Positions 54,970 to 63,847 are shown, counted from the first letter of the stretch. The stretch: 64,000 nt of DNA from Bradyrhizobium paxllaeri (GCF_001693515.2 NZ_CP042968.1:2604001-2668000), one strand, 5' to 3'. Program-made: numbers and translations. Notes: generated by a model from the letters alone, not told the origin.

Positions 54970-55545
54970 ATGTTGAAGTTTCCGCGAACCATCAGGCTGG
55001 ACCCGTCAGATACCTTTGTTTTCGAGCGGGCGGCGGAACCCGGCGAATGGGCGGTTTCCGCCGCGTTTGTGTTCTGGAACCGGGATCCGGCGACGCTTGG
55101 TCAGAAGCAGCGCGTGGCGCTGCGTTCGGGCTTTCTCGGGATCGACAGTCTCGGATGGTCGACCCTTGCCGTCGTCACCGAAGCGAGCGAAGCGGAACGG
55201 CAGGCGATGATCGAGCGGCTCGCCGGGCATTTGATGGACAAATTCGGCGCGCCTGATGCGAATGCCGCGCGTCTTGCGGCCGAGGAGGAGATCGCGTTCG
55301 CAGGCTCACTGTGCGATCATCCGCCGCAGACCCTGCTGGCCGTGCAGCGTAGCGTCGAGAACGGCGAAATCCGCGAACGCTTTCGGACGCTGAAGCCGCG
55401 CTTAGGCGTCGCAGGTGCCGACCGGTTGCACGCCCATGCCAGCGCCTTTACCTTCCATGAAGTCGAAGGCGATGATGAACCTGCTGATGAGGTCGATCTT
55501 CGCGGGCTGATCAGGACCGACGGTAAGACGACGGATCGTACATGA
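54970..55545 (+). CDS. Conserved protein DUF6505
   Basis: This 191-residue protein starts 'MLKFPRTIRLDPSDTFVFERAAEPGEWAVSG-like' sequence and has no membrane helix or known catalytic motif. It is a member of a family seen with formate dehydrogenase genes in alphaproteobacteria. It ends in an ATGA overlap with the next gene, so the two are coupled. The ATG at 54970 has GAGGCGG upstream. Function unknown. Confidence 0.75.
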   Translation: MLKFPRTIRLDPSDTFVFERAAEPGEWAVSAAFVFWNRDPATLGQKQRVALRSGFLGIDSLGWSTLAVVTEASEAERQAMIERLAGHLMDKFGAPDANAARLAAEEEIAFAGSLCDHPPQTLLAVQRSVENGEIRERFRTLKPRLGVAGADRLHAHASAFTFHEVEGDDEPADEVDLRGLIRTDGKTTDRT

Positions 55546-56564
55546 GAGAATTCTGGGTCGCTTCGGGTCATCACCTCACGCGCCGCGCCGATCACGGCGG
55601 GCTGGTGGCGACGCCAGAGCTCATCATGGCCTATCTGGCGCGGCCCGAATTGATGCCGCCGGCCGACGCCTGCGAGGCCGAGCTTCGCCTGCATGAGAGC
55701 CTGATGGCCGATCCGTTGCGTCCTGTGTCGGGTGCCGACATCGCCGCGCTCGCCGATGCGGATGCGCGCGAAAACTGGTCCTTCATGATGAATTTCCGCG
55801 ACCGGCTGATGGCGGCGCCGTCGCTCGAGGCAGTTTATGTCGCACTGGCCCGCAAGGGAGCCGGCGATCTGCCGCCGATCTTCCTGTCGCAATTGTGCCA
55901 CCTGATCCTGCGCAACGCGCTCGAAGGCTGCGACGATCCCTATGTCTTGCGGGCGGCCGAATTGTTCTATCGCAGCCAGCTCGCGGCCATTCACGAAGGC
56001 ACGCTGCTGCTGGCCGATGCCGAGGTCATTGAGGCGGAGCAGCATGCCCAGCACGACCTGCATTCGTCGCCGCTGACGGCCATGCTGCAGCAGCCCAAGT
56101 CCTTTGGCGAGATGGATGTCATGGACGACGAAAACGCCTGGACCTATTGGTCGCGGTCGGACGCGCATGCGATGGTGATGAATCTCGGCGGCAACAAGAA
56201 AGCGCGCGCCGCCCTGTGCCGGGTCATCGAGCGCTGGATCGGTCATTTGCTTGGGATTGCCGTCAACGTCGAAACGATTGCCTCGATCGAGGATCGCGAC
56301 TGGCGCTGGTTCATCGGCCTCGACAGCGAGGCGACGCGGATCGGCAACGCACTGTGGCGCGGCGAGCGGCTGGAGGGTGACGTTGCCGAGCGCATCGTGG
56401 CCCTGATGCGGCTGAGTTTCGAAGATGCGCGGCTGGTGGATGAGCGGGTCGGCGACAAGCCGGTCTATCTCATCCTCGCCATGGGGGCGGACAAGGTGGT
56501 GCGGCTGAAGCCGCAAAATCTGGTCGCGGGCTTGCCGCTTGCGGCGACCGCGAACGCCACATGA
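55542..56564 (+). CDS. Conserved protein DUF6352
   Basis: The 340-residue helical protein starts 'MREFWVASGHHLTRRADHGG' and contains 'FWVASGHHL', 'LRLHESLMADP' and 'ENAWTYWSRSDAHAMVMNLG'. It overlaps the DUF6505 gene by four bases. I know the family only from formate dehydrogenase neighbourhoods and cannot assign a reaction. Confidence 0.78.
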   Translation: MREFWVASGHHLTRRADHGGLVATPELIMAYLARPELMPPADACEAELRLHESLMADPLRPVSGADIAALADADARENWSFMMNFRDRLMAAPSLEAVYVALARKGAGDLPPIFLSQLCHLILRNALEGCDDPYVLRAAELFYRSQLAAIHEGTLLLADAEVIEAEQHAQHDLHSSPLTAMLQQPKSFGEMDVMDDENAWTYWSRSDAHAMVMNLGGNKKARAALCRVIERWIGHLLGIAVNVETIASIEDRDWRWFIGLDSEATRIGNALWRGERLEGDVAERIVALMRLSFEDARLVDERVGDKPVYLILAMGADKVVRLKPQNLVAGLPLAATANAT

Positions 56565-56586
56565 TCCGCCGAAGGGAGGATCTGAC

Positions 56587-57099
56587 ATGACCGAAGCATC
56601 CCGGGAGGTCGGCGTCGTGGTGCGACGCCGTTCGATCGACAATCCCTGGGTCGACCAGTTGTGGTCGCCGGCGATGATTCTGGACGAGGTGCCCGCGACC
56701 GCGCCGTGGACCGCGCTGTCCACCGAGGCCGATGCGACGACCTATTACGCCGGCGCGGCCAGCATCGATCTGTTCAGTGCGGAGACGGCGAATTATCGCG
56801 ACAACCTCGCCGATGGCGCGCCGCGCATCTGGGTGGCGTTGCGGCGCCAGGACGGGGGCGCTGAACTTGAGCTGACGAAGGTCACCGCCGACCCGACCGA
56901 AGGGGAGGCGATGTTCGAAAGCGGCTGCGACGTGATCGGCACCGTGCCGATGCCGCCGGAAATCGCCGCATGGATTGCCGCCTTCGTCGATCAATTCCAT
57001 GTCGAGCGCGTGTTCCACAAGCGCAAGCGGGATCGCGCCAGCGGCGATCGGCCGCGTGTGCCCGGCGGCGGGCCGGATGAGAGGACGGGTCGCAAATGA
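56587..57099 (+). CDS. Conserved protein DUF3305
   Basis: This 170-residue protein has 'VGVVVRRRSIDNPWVDQLWSP' at the start and a C-terminal basic 'HKRKRDRA' tail. GGGAGGATCTGAC precedes the ATG. It overlaps the DUF3306 gene by four bases; the two families occur together. They are found next to formate dehydrogenases but their roles are unknown. Confidence 0.8.
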   Translation: MTEASREVGVVVRRRSIDNPWVDQLWSPAMILDEVPATAPWTALSTEADATTYYAGAASIDLFSAETANYRDNLADGAPRIWVALRRQDGGAELELTKVTADPTEGEAMFESGCDVIGTVPMPPEIAAWIAAFVDQFHVERVFHKRKRDRASGDRPRVPGGGPDERTGRK

Positions 57100-57800
57100 G
57101 TGGTCCAGACGAGGCCGACCGGGACAAGGGCTTTCTGGCGCGATGGTCGCAGCGCAAGCAGGAGGCAAAACAGCCCGAGCCGAAGCCGGACGTGCCGGTC
57201 GCCGAAAGCGTCGAGGCGTCAGATCCGCCGGCAGCAAAACCCGAAGACGCCGAGCCGGAGTTCGATCTTTCGACTTTGCCAAAGCTCGAGGAGCTGACGG
57301 AGACCACCGATATCACCGCCTTCCTTCGCAAGGGCGTTCCCGAACATTTGCGGAATGCGGCCTTGCGAAAATCCTGGGCGCTCGATCCTGCGATCCGCAA
57401 TTACGTCAACCCTGCACTCGAATATGCCTATGACTGGAACGCGCCGGGCGGGGTGCCCGGCGGCGGCGAACTGGGCCCCGGCGTCGATGTGGCGCGGCTG
57501 GTCTCGCAGATCATGGGCGGACCTGCGGCCGAAACGATCGGTTCCGATCCAAATTCCTCGGCTGAGGCGGCAAGCACTCCGGCAGAGCCATCCGAGCTCG
57601 GCCTTTCGGCAAAACCCCAGGAAGCTTTTCCGGTGGAGACCCTCAGGCGGTCCAACGAATCGACGGAAGAAACGGCAATTGCTTCAAAAGCCGAAGATGA
57701 TGCCGTGGAACCCGCCCCGGCCGGTGCGTCCGAGCCGCCAAGGACTGTTGCGCCGCAGCAACCAGTGCGACGTCATGGCACCGCGAAACCGATTGTTTAG
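57096..57800 (+). CDS. Conserved protein DUF3306
   Basis: The 234-residue protein has a low-complexity, proline- and acid-rich start, a central conserved segment 'FDLSTLPKLEELTETTDITAFLRKGVPEHLRNAALRKSWALDPAIRNYVNPALEYAYDWN', and a long disordered C-terminus. The central block is the DUF3306 domain. It is coupled to the DUF3305 gene. Function unknown; it may guide assembly of the enzyme. Confidence 0.8.
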   Translation: MSGPDEADRDKGFLARWSQRKQEAKQPEPKPDVPVAESVEASDPPAAKPEDAEPEFDLSTLPKLEELTETTDITAFLRKGVPEHLRNAALRKSWALDPAIRNYVNPALEYAYDWNAPGGVPGGGELGPGVDVARLVSQIMGGPAAETIGSDPNSSAEAASTPAEPSELGLSAKPQEAFPVETLRRSNESTEETAIASKAEDDAVEPAPAGASEPPRTVAPQQPVRRHGTAKPIV

Positions 57801-57816
57801 ACAAAAGTTTTTGAGG

Positions 57817-57835
57817 ACATAGGCTCAGCCTATGT
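57817..57835. promoter_or_regulatory. Perfect palindrome upstream of the HTH-TorD gene (first)
   Basis: ACATAGGCT-C-AGCCTATGT has 9-bp perfect arms around one central base. It lies 97 bp before the fusion gene start and 17 bp after the DUF3306 stop. Without a T-run it fits an operator better than a terminator. Confidence 0.55.
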
Positions 57836-57849
57836 TACAGATTCCCCAC

Positions 57850-57864
57850 TTGGAATAATTCCAA
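57850..57864. promoter_or_regulatory. Perfect palindrome upstream of the HTH-TorD gene (second)
   Basis: TTGGAAT-A-ATTCCAA has 7-bp perfect arms around one base and is 68 bp before the gene. It is AT-rich in a GC-rich genome. It may be an operator or part of a promoter. Confidence 0.5.
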
Positions 57865-57931
57865 TTCTAAGTTTGCATGCCCGAGGGACGCGGGCGCGGG
57901 CGCGAGTGGGCGGGGAGAAATCGGTAGCACC

Positions 57932-58720
57932 ATGCGTGATGCCGGGCTGGAATTAGCAATCAAGGCAGCAGGTGGCGTCGGGTCGCTGGCGCGCGGGCTG
58001 GGCATTGCGCAGCCGTCGGTGTCGGCGTGGGCGCGCATTCCCGCCGAGCGGGTTCTTGCGGTCGAGGCCCTGACGCAGGTGAACCGTTTCGTCCTGCGGC
58101 CCGATCTCTATGGATCATCCGAAGCTAAAGTGACCCCGAAATCCGACATCGACGAGATCGACCAACTGCGCGCCGCGGAATACGGCCTGCTGTCGTTCTT
58201 GCTTGGCAAGGCGCCCGACGCGGACACGCTGAAGCGGGTTGCCACGCTGAAGGGCGACGGCTCCGATCTCGGCATGGCGCATGTCGAACTTGCATCCGCG
58301 GCGGCGGCGACGGACGATCGCGCGGTCAGCAAGGAATTCTTCGATCTCTTCATCGGGCTCGGGCGCGGCGAACTGCTGCCCTATGCCTCCTATTATCTGA
58401 CCGGCTTTCTCCACGAGCGTCCGCTGGCGCGGGTGCGCGAGGATCTGCGCGCACTCGGGATCGAGCGCGCGGGCACCTCGCGGGAGCCGGAAGATCACAT
58501 CGCAATCCTGCTCGAGGTCATGGCTGGTCTCGCACGCGGCGACTTCGAGGCCGAATTCGCCGAACAGGCAAGTTTCTTCGAGCGACATCTCAAGCCATGG
58601 GCGGCGCGGATGTTCGCCGATCTGGAGATGTCGCAATCGGCGCGCTTCTACCGCGCCGTCGGCCGTGCCGGCCGTGTCTTCATGGAATTGGAATCCGAAG
58701 CCTTCACGCTGTCCGAGTGA
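57932..58720 (+). CDS. TorD-family chaperone with N-terminal Cro/YdaS-type HTH domain
   Basis: The 262-residue protein combines two domains. Residues 1-62 ('LAIKAAGGVGSLARGLGIAQPSVSAWARIPAERVLAVEALTQVNRFVLRPDLYG') match Cro/YdaS-type DNA-binding domains. Residues 75-262 are a helical TorD/DmsD-type chaperone ('RAAEYGLLSFLLGKAPDADTL', 'SYYLTGFLHERPLARVREDL', 'EDHIAILLEVMAGLARGD'). TorD chaperones bind Tat signal peptides and apo-molybdoenzymes. It is followed by the Tat-signal protein and fdhA, so FdhA is the expected client. The fusion suggests it may also bind DNA in response to client load; the two palindromes upstream are candidates. Start has a distant GGGGAG. Confidence 0.85.
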   Translation: MRDAGLELAIKAAGGVGSLARGLGIAQPSVSAWARIPAERVLAVEALTQVNRFVLRPDLYGSSEAKVTPKSDIDEIDQLRAAEYGLLSFLLGKAPDADTLKRVATLKGDGSDLGMAHVELASAAAATDDRAVSKEFFDLFIGLGRGELLPYASYYLTGFLHERPLARVREDLRALGIERAGTSREPEDHIAILLEVMAGLARGDFEAEFAEQASFFERHLKPWAARMFADLEMSQSARFYRAVGRAGRVFMELESEAFTLSE

Positions 58721-58754
58721 TGGCGATGAGGCAACGTGAAAATGGGAGAGCGCA

Positions 58755-58964
58755 ATGAGCAAGCCATCCGACAGTAAGTCACGGGCCACCGGGGTGGATC
58801 GGCGCAGCCTGTTTCTGATGGGCGGTTCGGCAGTCGCTGCAGCAGCCGTTGTGCCGTTGGCCGGCACTGAGGCGGCGGCGGACGAGTCGCAATCCGAGCG
58901 CGTCAAGGCGCGCTACAAGGAAACCGATCACGTCAAGAACTTCTATCGCGTCAACCGCTATTGA
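58755..58964 (+). CDS. Formate dehydrogenase region Tat-target small protein
   Basis: This 69-residue protein has a Tat motif 'GVDRRSLFLMGGSAVAAAAVVPLAG' and ends 'YKETDHVKNFYRVNRY', the signature of small Tat-targeted proteins found beside fdh genes. GGGAGAGCGCA precedes the ATG. It lies 13 bp upstream of fdhA. It is thought to be an accessory or small subunit of the enzyme. Confidence 0.88.
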   Translation: MSKPSDSKSRATGVDRRSLFLMGGSAVAAAAVVPLAGTEAAADESQSERVKARYKETDHVKNFYRVNRY

Positions 58965-58977
58965 TGGGACCACGCAC

Positions 58978-61944
58978 ATGTTGATGAAGCGAAAAGATGG
59001 ATCCGCGGGCAGGGCGCGTTTGCAGGGAATCGCTGCCGGCCTCGCGTCGGGAGTTCTCGACCGCCGTACGTTTCTGCGGCGGTCTGGTCTGGCGGCCGGT
59101 GCAGGCGCTGCGATCGGCCTGATGCCGCTCGGCTCGGTGCGCAAGGCGCAGGCGGGGCCTGAGAAGGTCGGCGCGCCGACCGAAATCAGAAAGAACATCT
59201 GCACGCATTGCTCGGTCGGCTGCACCGTGATCGCCGAAGTGCAGAACGGCGTCTGGGTCGGCCAGGAGCCGGCGTGGGACAGCCCGATCAACCGCGGCTC
59301 CCATTGCGCCAAGGGCGCTGCCGTGCGCGAGCTCGTCCATGGCGACCGCCGCCTGAAATATCCGATGAAGCTGGTCAACGGCGAGTGGCAGCGGGTCTCG
59401 TGGGACGTGGCCATCAACGAGATCGGCGACAAGATGATGGAAATCCGCGGCAAGTCGGGCGCCGATTCCGTCTATCTGCTCGGCTCCGCGAAATTCTCCA
59501 ACGAGGGCGGCTACCTGTTCCGCAAGTTCGCGGCGTTCTGGGGCACCAATTCGATCGATCACCAGGCCCGCATCTGTCATTCGACCACCGTCGCCGGCGT
59601 CGCCAATACCTGGGGCTACGGCGCGATGACGAATTCCTACAACGACATGCGCAACTCGAAGACGATCGTCTTCATGGGATCGAATGCGGCCGAAGCCCAT
59701 CCGGTGTCGCTGCAGCACATCCTCTCCGGCAAGGAGCTCAACCGCGCCAACGTGTTCGTGCTCGATCCGCGCTTTACCCGCACCGCGGCCCACGCCACCG
59801 AATATGTCCGCTTCCGCGGCGGCACCGATATCGCCGTGATCTGGGGCATGCTGCACCACATCTTCAACAATGGCTGGGAAGACAAGGAATTCATCAAGCA
59901 GCGCGTCTACGGCATGGACCAGATCCGCGCCGAAGTCGCGAAGTGGACGCCGGAAGAGGTCGAGCGTGTCACCGGCATTCCCGGCGAGCAGTTGAAGAAG
60001 GTTGCCGAGACCTTTGCCAAGCAGAAGCCATCGGCCTTTGTCTGGTGCATGGGCGGCACCCAGCACACGGTCGGCACCGCCAACGTGCGTGCCTATTGCA
60101 ACTTGCTGCTGGCGACCGGCAATGTCGGCGGTTTTGGCAGCGGCGCCAACATCTTCCGCGGCCACTGCAACGTGCAGGGCGCGACCGATATCGGCCTCGA
60201 TATCGTGACGCTGCCGCTTTACTACGGCCTCGTTGAAGGTGCCTGGAAGCACTGGGCGCGCGTCTGGGAGGTCGAATACGACTACCTGCAATCGCGCTTC
60301 GACGAAGTCCCGGCGAAGGGCGGCCGTCCGGCACGCACCCGCAAGCAGAACATGGAGCTGCCGGGCATCCCGTGGACCCGCTGGTTCGATGCGACGCTCT
60401 CTAATCCTGACGACGTCGACCAGCGCGACGCCGTGAAGGGCGTGGTCATCATGGGCCATGGCGGCAACACCGTGCCGCGCATGACCGAGATGGTGAAGGG
60501 CCTCGAAAAGCTCGAACTGCTCGTGGTCGCCGATCCGCATCCGACCACCTTTGCCGCGATCTCCGACCGCAAGAACGGCACTTATCTGCTGCCGGCCTGC
60601 ACCCAGTTCGAGACCTCGGGTTCGCGCACCGCGTCCAACCGCTCGCTGCAGTGGGGCGAGCAGATCGTCAAGCCGATCTTCGAATCGAAGGACGATTACG
60701 AGATCATCTACCGGCTGTCGGAAAAGCTTGGCTTCGCCGACAAGATGTTCAAGAACATCAAGGTCGAGAACAAGCGGCCATCGCCGGAGGACCTGCTGCG
60801 CGAAATCAACCTCGGCGGCTTGTCGACCGGCTATTCCGGCCAGTCGCCGGAGCGGCTGAAGGCGCACATGAAGAACCAGGGCAAGTTCGACCTGGTGACC
60901 TTGCGCGCCAAGGCGGACGAGCCCGAAATCGGCGGCGACTATTACGGCCTGCCGTGGCCGTGCTGGGGTACGCCGAAGATCCGGCATCCGGGCACGCATA
61001 CGCTCTACAACACCAACCTTCATGCCAAGGATGGCGGCGGCACGTTCCGCGCGCGCTTCGGCGTGGTCTATGAAGAGAAGCAGCCGGACGGTTCGGTGAA
61101 GAACGTCAACATGCTGTCGGAAGGCTCCTACAGCAAGGGCTCCGAACTGACCGATGGCTACCCCGAGTTCACCTACGGCGTGCTCAAGAAGCTCGGTTGG
61201 GACAAGGACCTCACCGCGGACGAGCTTGCCACCATCCAAAAGATCGGCGGCAACAACCCGGATGGCGTCGGCTGGGCGGTCGATCTGTCCGGCGGCATCA
61301 TCCGCGTCACGCTGGAGCATGGCGTGATGGCCTATGGCAACGGCAAGGCCCGCGCAGTGGCGTGGAATCTGCCCGACCCCGTGCCTGTTCATCGCGAGCC
61401 GATCTACACGGCGCGGCCTGATCTGGTCGCGAAATATCCGACGCGTCCGGACGGGCGTCAGTTCCGCATGGCCAATCTCGGCTTCTCGATCCAGAAGGCC
61501 GCGGTGGAGAAGGGACTGGCCAAGCAATTCCCGATCATCCTGACCTCGGGACGCCTCGTCGAGTACGAAGGCGGCGGCGAAGAAACCCGGTCGAACAAAT
61601 GGCTCGCCGAATTGCAGCAGGACATGTTCGTCGAGGTCAACACCTCTGACGCCGCCGAGCGCGGCATCAAGGACGGCGGCTGGGTCTGGGTCTACGGCCC
61701 GGAAAACAGCTCGAAGGCCCGCGTCAAGGCGCTCGTTACCGACCGTGTCGGCAAGGGGGTGGCGTTCATGCCGTTCCACTTCTCCGGCTGGTTCCAGGGC
61801 GTCGACCAGCGCGGCAAATATCCGAAGGGTGCCGACCCGATCGTGCTCGGCGAAAGCGTCAACACGATCACGTCCTACGGCTATGACCCGGTCACCGGCA
61901 TGCACGAGGGCAAGGTGACCCTGTGCCAGATTCAAGCGGCGTGA
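58978..61944 (+). CDS. fdhA: Formate dehydrogenase alpha subunit, molybdopterin oxidoreductase
   Basis: The 988-residue catalytic subunit oxidises formate to CO2. It has a Tat signal ('LDRRTFLRRSGLAAGAGAA', 28-46) and a [4Fe-4S] site at C75, C78, C82 and C110. The metal ligand is C200 in 'DHQARICHSTTVAG' with catalytic H201: cysteine in place of the selenocysteine of other formate dehydrogenases, with no in-frame TGA. The molybdopterin-binding domains follow ('GSNAAEAHP', 'WCMGGTQHTVGTANVRAYCNLLL', 'LTSGRLVEYEGGGEETRSN'). The ATG at 58978 follows a GGGA. Exported folded by Tat, it works on the periplasmic side with FdhB and FdhC. Confidence 0.95.
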   Translation: MLMKRKDGSAGRARLQGIAAGLASGVLDRRTFLRRSGLAAGAGAAIGLMPLGSVRKAQAGPEKVGAPTEIRKNICTHCSVGCTVIAEVQNGVWVGQEPAWDSPINRGSHCAKGAAVRELVHGDRRLKYPMKLVNGEWQRVSWDVAINEIGDKMMEIRGKSGADSVYLLGSAKFSNEGGYLFRKFAAFWGTNSIDHQARICHSTTVAGVANTWGYGAMTNSYNDMRNSKTIVFMGSNAAEAHPVSLQHILSGKELNRANVFVLDPRFTRTAAHATEYVRFRGGTDIAVIWGMLHHIFNNGWEDKEFIKQRVYGMDQIRAEVAKWTPEEVERVTGIPGEQLKKVAETFAKQKPSAFVWCMGGTQHTVGTANVRAYCNLLLATGNVGGFGSGANIFRGHCNVQGATDIGLDIVTLPLYYGLVEGAWKHWARVWEVEYDYLQSRFDEVPAKGGRPARTRKQNMELPGIPWTRWFDATLSNPDDVDQRDAVKGVVIMGHGGNTVPRMTEMVKGLEKLELLVVADPHPTTFAAISDRKNGTYLLPACTQFETSGSRTASNRSLQWGEQIVKPIFESKDDYEIIYRLSEKLGFADKMFKNIKVENKRPSPEDLLREINLGGLSTGYSGQSPERLKAHMKNQGKFDLVTLRAKADEPEIGGDYYGLPWPCWGTPKIRHPGTHTLYNTNLHAKDGGGTFRARFGVVYEEKQPDGSVKNVNMLSEGSYSKGSELTDGYPEFTYGVLKKLGWDKDLTADELATIQKIGGNNPDGVGWAVDLSGGIIRVTLEHGVMAYGNGKARAVAWNLPDPVPVHREPIYTARPDLVAKYPTRPDGRQFRMANLGFSIQKAAVEKGLAKQFPIILTSGRLVEYEGGGEETRSNKWLAELQQDMFVEVNTSDAAERGIKDGGWVWVYGPENSSKARVKALVTDRVGKGVAFMPFHFSGWFQGVDQRGKYPKGADPIVLGESVNTITSYGYDPVTGMHEGKVTLCQIQAA

Positions 61945-61958
61945 GAGGAGAATAGATC

Positions 61959-62555
61959 ATGGCTCGCGTCAAATTTCTTTGTGATGCCGACCGTTGCATC
62001 GAGTGCAACGCCTGCGTGACGGCCTGCAAGAACGAACATGAAGTGCCGTGGGGCATCAATCGCCGCCGCGTCGTCACCATCAATGACGGCAAGCCCGGCG
62101 AACGTTCGGTCTCGATGGCTTGCATGCACTGCACGGATGCGCCGTGCGCCGCGGTGTGCCCGGTGTCGTGCTTCTACACCACCGCCGATGGCGTGGTGCT
62201 GCACTCCAAGGACCTGTGCATCGGCTGCGGCTACTGCTTCTACGCCTGTCCGTTCGGCGCGCCGCAATATCCGAAGGTTGGCAACTTTGGATCGCGCGGC
62301 AAGATGGACAAGTGCACCTATTGCGCGGGCGGGCCGGAAGCCGACTCGACACCGGCCGAATACGCCAAATACGGCGCCAACCGTCTGGCCGAAGGCAAGC
62401 TGCCGATCTGCGCCGAGATGTGCTCGACCAAGTCGCTGCTGGCCGGAGACGGCGCGATCATCGCCGAAATCTACAAAGAGCGGGTGATGAAGCGCGGTTA
62501 CGGCTCAGGCATGTGGGGCTGGAAGACGGCCTACAGCGACTCACCGACCGGCTGA
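61959..62555 (+). CDS. fdhB: Formate dehydrogenase beta subunit, four [4Fe-4S] ferredoxin
   Basis: This 198-residue protein carries four cysteine clusters: 'CIECNACVTACKNE', 'CMHCTDAPCAAVCP', 'CIGCGYCFYACPF' and 'CTYC...CAEMC'. These form the electron wire from FdhA to the membrane subunit. There is no membrane anchor, in contrast to FdnH, so it relies on FdhC. AGGAGAATAGATC precedes the ATG, 14 bp after fdhA. Confidence 0.94.
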   Translation: MARVKFLCDADRCIECNACVTACKNEHEVPWGINRRRVVTINDGKPGERSVSMACMHCTDAPCAAVCPVSCFYTTADGVVLHSKDLCIGCGYCFYACPFGAPQYPKVGNFGSRGKMDKCTYCAGGPEADSTPAEYAKYGANRLAEGKLPICAEMCSTKSLLAGDGAIIAEIYKERVMKRGYGSGMWGWKTAYSDSPTG

Positions 62556-62623
62556 TGCAACGGCTGCCGCGCTCCGGCGCGGCGGCACAAGCGTAATTCC
62601 GATAATCGAAAGGCGTTGTGCAA

Positions 62624-63649
62624 ATGCCAGGCTCACTTTCAATTCTCAGGTTCGCGGCCTTCAAACCGCTGTTCGCCGCGTTCGCCCTGCTGTTCATGCT
62701 CGCGCATCCGGCGGCCGCGCAGATCTCCTTCAAGCCGACCGCCGAAGCCGTTCAGGAAGACAAGCTCCTGAACGCGCTGAAGGAAGGCGACAAGATCTCC
62801 GGGCGCGTATCGATTCCGGACGGAAATGCGGCCAATCTGATCCAGCCCGCCGGGCGCGACTGGCGCGACTTCCAGCGCAGCAAGCTGCCGTGGATCGGCG
62901 GCATTGCCATTCTGGGCATGCTTGCCGTGCTGGCGATTTTCCTGATGGTGCGCGGACGAATTCGCGTGCAGCAGGGGTTCTCGGGGAGGACGATCCTGCG
63001 CTTCAACAGCTTCGAACGCTTCGTCCACTGGCTTACGGCAAGCTGCTTCGTCATCCTGGCGCTCTCAGGTTTGAACGTCAGCTTCGGCCGCACCCTGGTC
63101 CTGCCCTTGTTCGGTCCGGACGCTTTTGCCGCCATGTCGGCCTGGGCCAAGCTTGCGCATAATTATCTGGCGTTCCCGTTCATGCTGGGTGTCCTGATCA
63201 TGTTCCTGATCTGGATCAAGAATAACATCCCGGGCAAGCTCGATCTGGAGTGGATCAAGCAGGGCGGGGGGCTGCTGTCCAACGGCAAGCATCCGCCGGC
63301 CAAGCGTTTCAACGCCGGCCAGAAAGGCATCTTCTGGATCGTGATCATCGGCGGCGCGCTGATGTCGGTGTCCGGCTGGTTCCTGCTATTCCCGTATCTG
63401 CCTGGCAACGTCACCGCGCTCCAGTTCTGGACGGTGATCCATGCCATCATTGCGATGCTCTTCATCGCCGCGATGCTGGCGCACATCTATATCGGCTCGG
63501 TCGGGATGGAAGGCGCGTTCGATGCCATGGGGACCGGCGAGGTCGACGTCAACTGGGCCAAGGAGCATCACGCGCTCTGGGTCGAAGAAGAGCAGGCAAA
63601 GGGCCGCGCGCCTTCGGACAGCACGCCGCGAGCCGTGCCGGCCGAATAG
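62624..63649 (+). CDS. fdhC: Formate dehydrogenase gamma subunit, cytochrome b556
   Basis: The 341-residue protein has a signal peptide ('FAAFALLFMLAHPAAAQ'), a periplasmic stretch and about four to five membrane helices. Haem b ligands are likely the histidines in 'FERFVHWLTAS', 'KLAHNYLAFP' and 'FWTVIHAIIAMLFIAAMLAHIYIG'. 'MEGAFDAMGTGEVDVNWAKEHHALW' is a typical C-terminal feature. I use ATG 62624 rather than a GTG two codons earlier, based on the Shine-Dalgarno spacing. It passes electrons to the quinone pool. Confidence 0.93.
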   Translation: MPGSLSILRFAAFKPLFAAFALLFMLAHPAAAQISFKPTAEAVQEDKLLNALKEGDKISGRVSIPDGNAANLIQPAGRDWRDFQRSKLPWIGGIAILGMLAVLAIFLMVRGRIRVQQGFSGRTILRFNSFERFVHWLTASCFVILALSGLNVSFGRTLVLPLFGPDAFAAMSAWAKLAHNYLAFPFMLGVLIMFLIWIKNNIPGKLDLEWIKQGGGLLSNGKHPPAKRFNAGQKGIFWIVIIGGALMSVSGWFLLFPYLPGNVTALQFWTVIHAIIAMLFIAAMLAHIYIGSVGMEGAFDAMGTGEVDVNWAKEHHALWVEEEQAKGRAPSDSTPRAVPAE

Positions 63650-63683
63650 TCGGTTTGGCTCAAGTGAAACGTGAGGAAGTGAC

Positions 63684-63839
63684 ATGAAATCCTTTGTTGC
63701 GGCTCTGGCGTTTGCCGTCGTTGCCGCCGTCGGCGTCGCGATGGTACTCAACTCCTTTCAGGAATCGAGTTCCGTCGCCTTCACGACCACCGGCGCCCGG
63801 GTCGGTGATCCCGGCCATAATCTGATCGGCCCGAGCTGA
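63684..63839 (+). CDS. Small 51-aa membrane or secreted protein at the end of fdhABC
   Basis: The frame starts MKSFVAALAFAVVAAVGVAM, a single hydrophobic segment or uncleaved signal, followed by about 28 polar residues (ending GDPGHNLIGPS). GAGGAAGTGAC precedes the ATG, a good Shine-Dalgarno. It lies 34 bp after fdhC. No family is recognised; a small membrane partner of the complex is plausible. Confidence 0.75.
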   Translation: MKSFVAALAFAVVAAVGVAMVLNSFQESSSVAFTTTGARVGDPGHNLIGPS

Positions 63840-63847
63840 CGCCGGCG

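Noticed and set aside
58951..61935. A near 3-kb open frame on the minus strand
   Set aside because: It is antisense to fdhA, whose identity is certain, and its composition is that of a shadow frame.
58978..61944. Selenocysteine formate dehydrogenase
   Set aside because: The metal-ligand position is a cysteine (C200) and there is no in-frame TGA.
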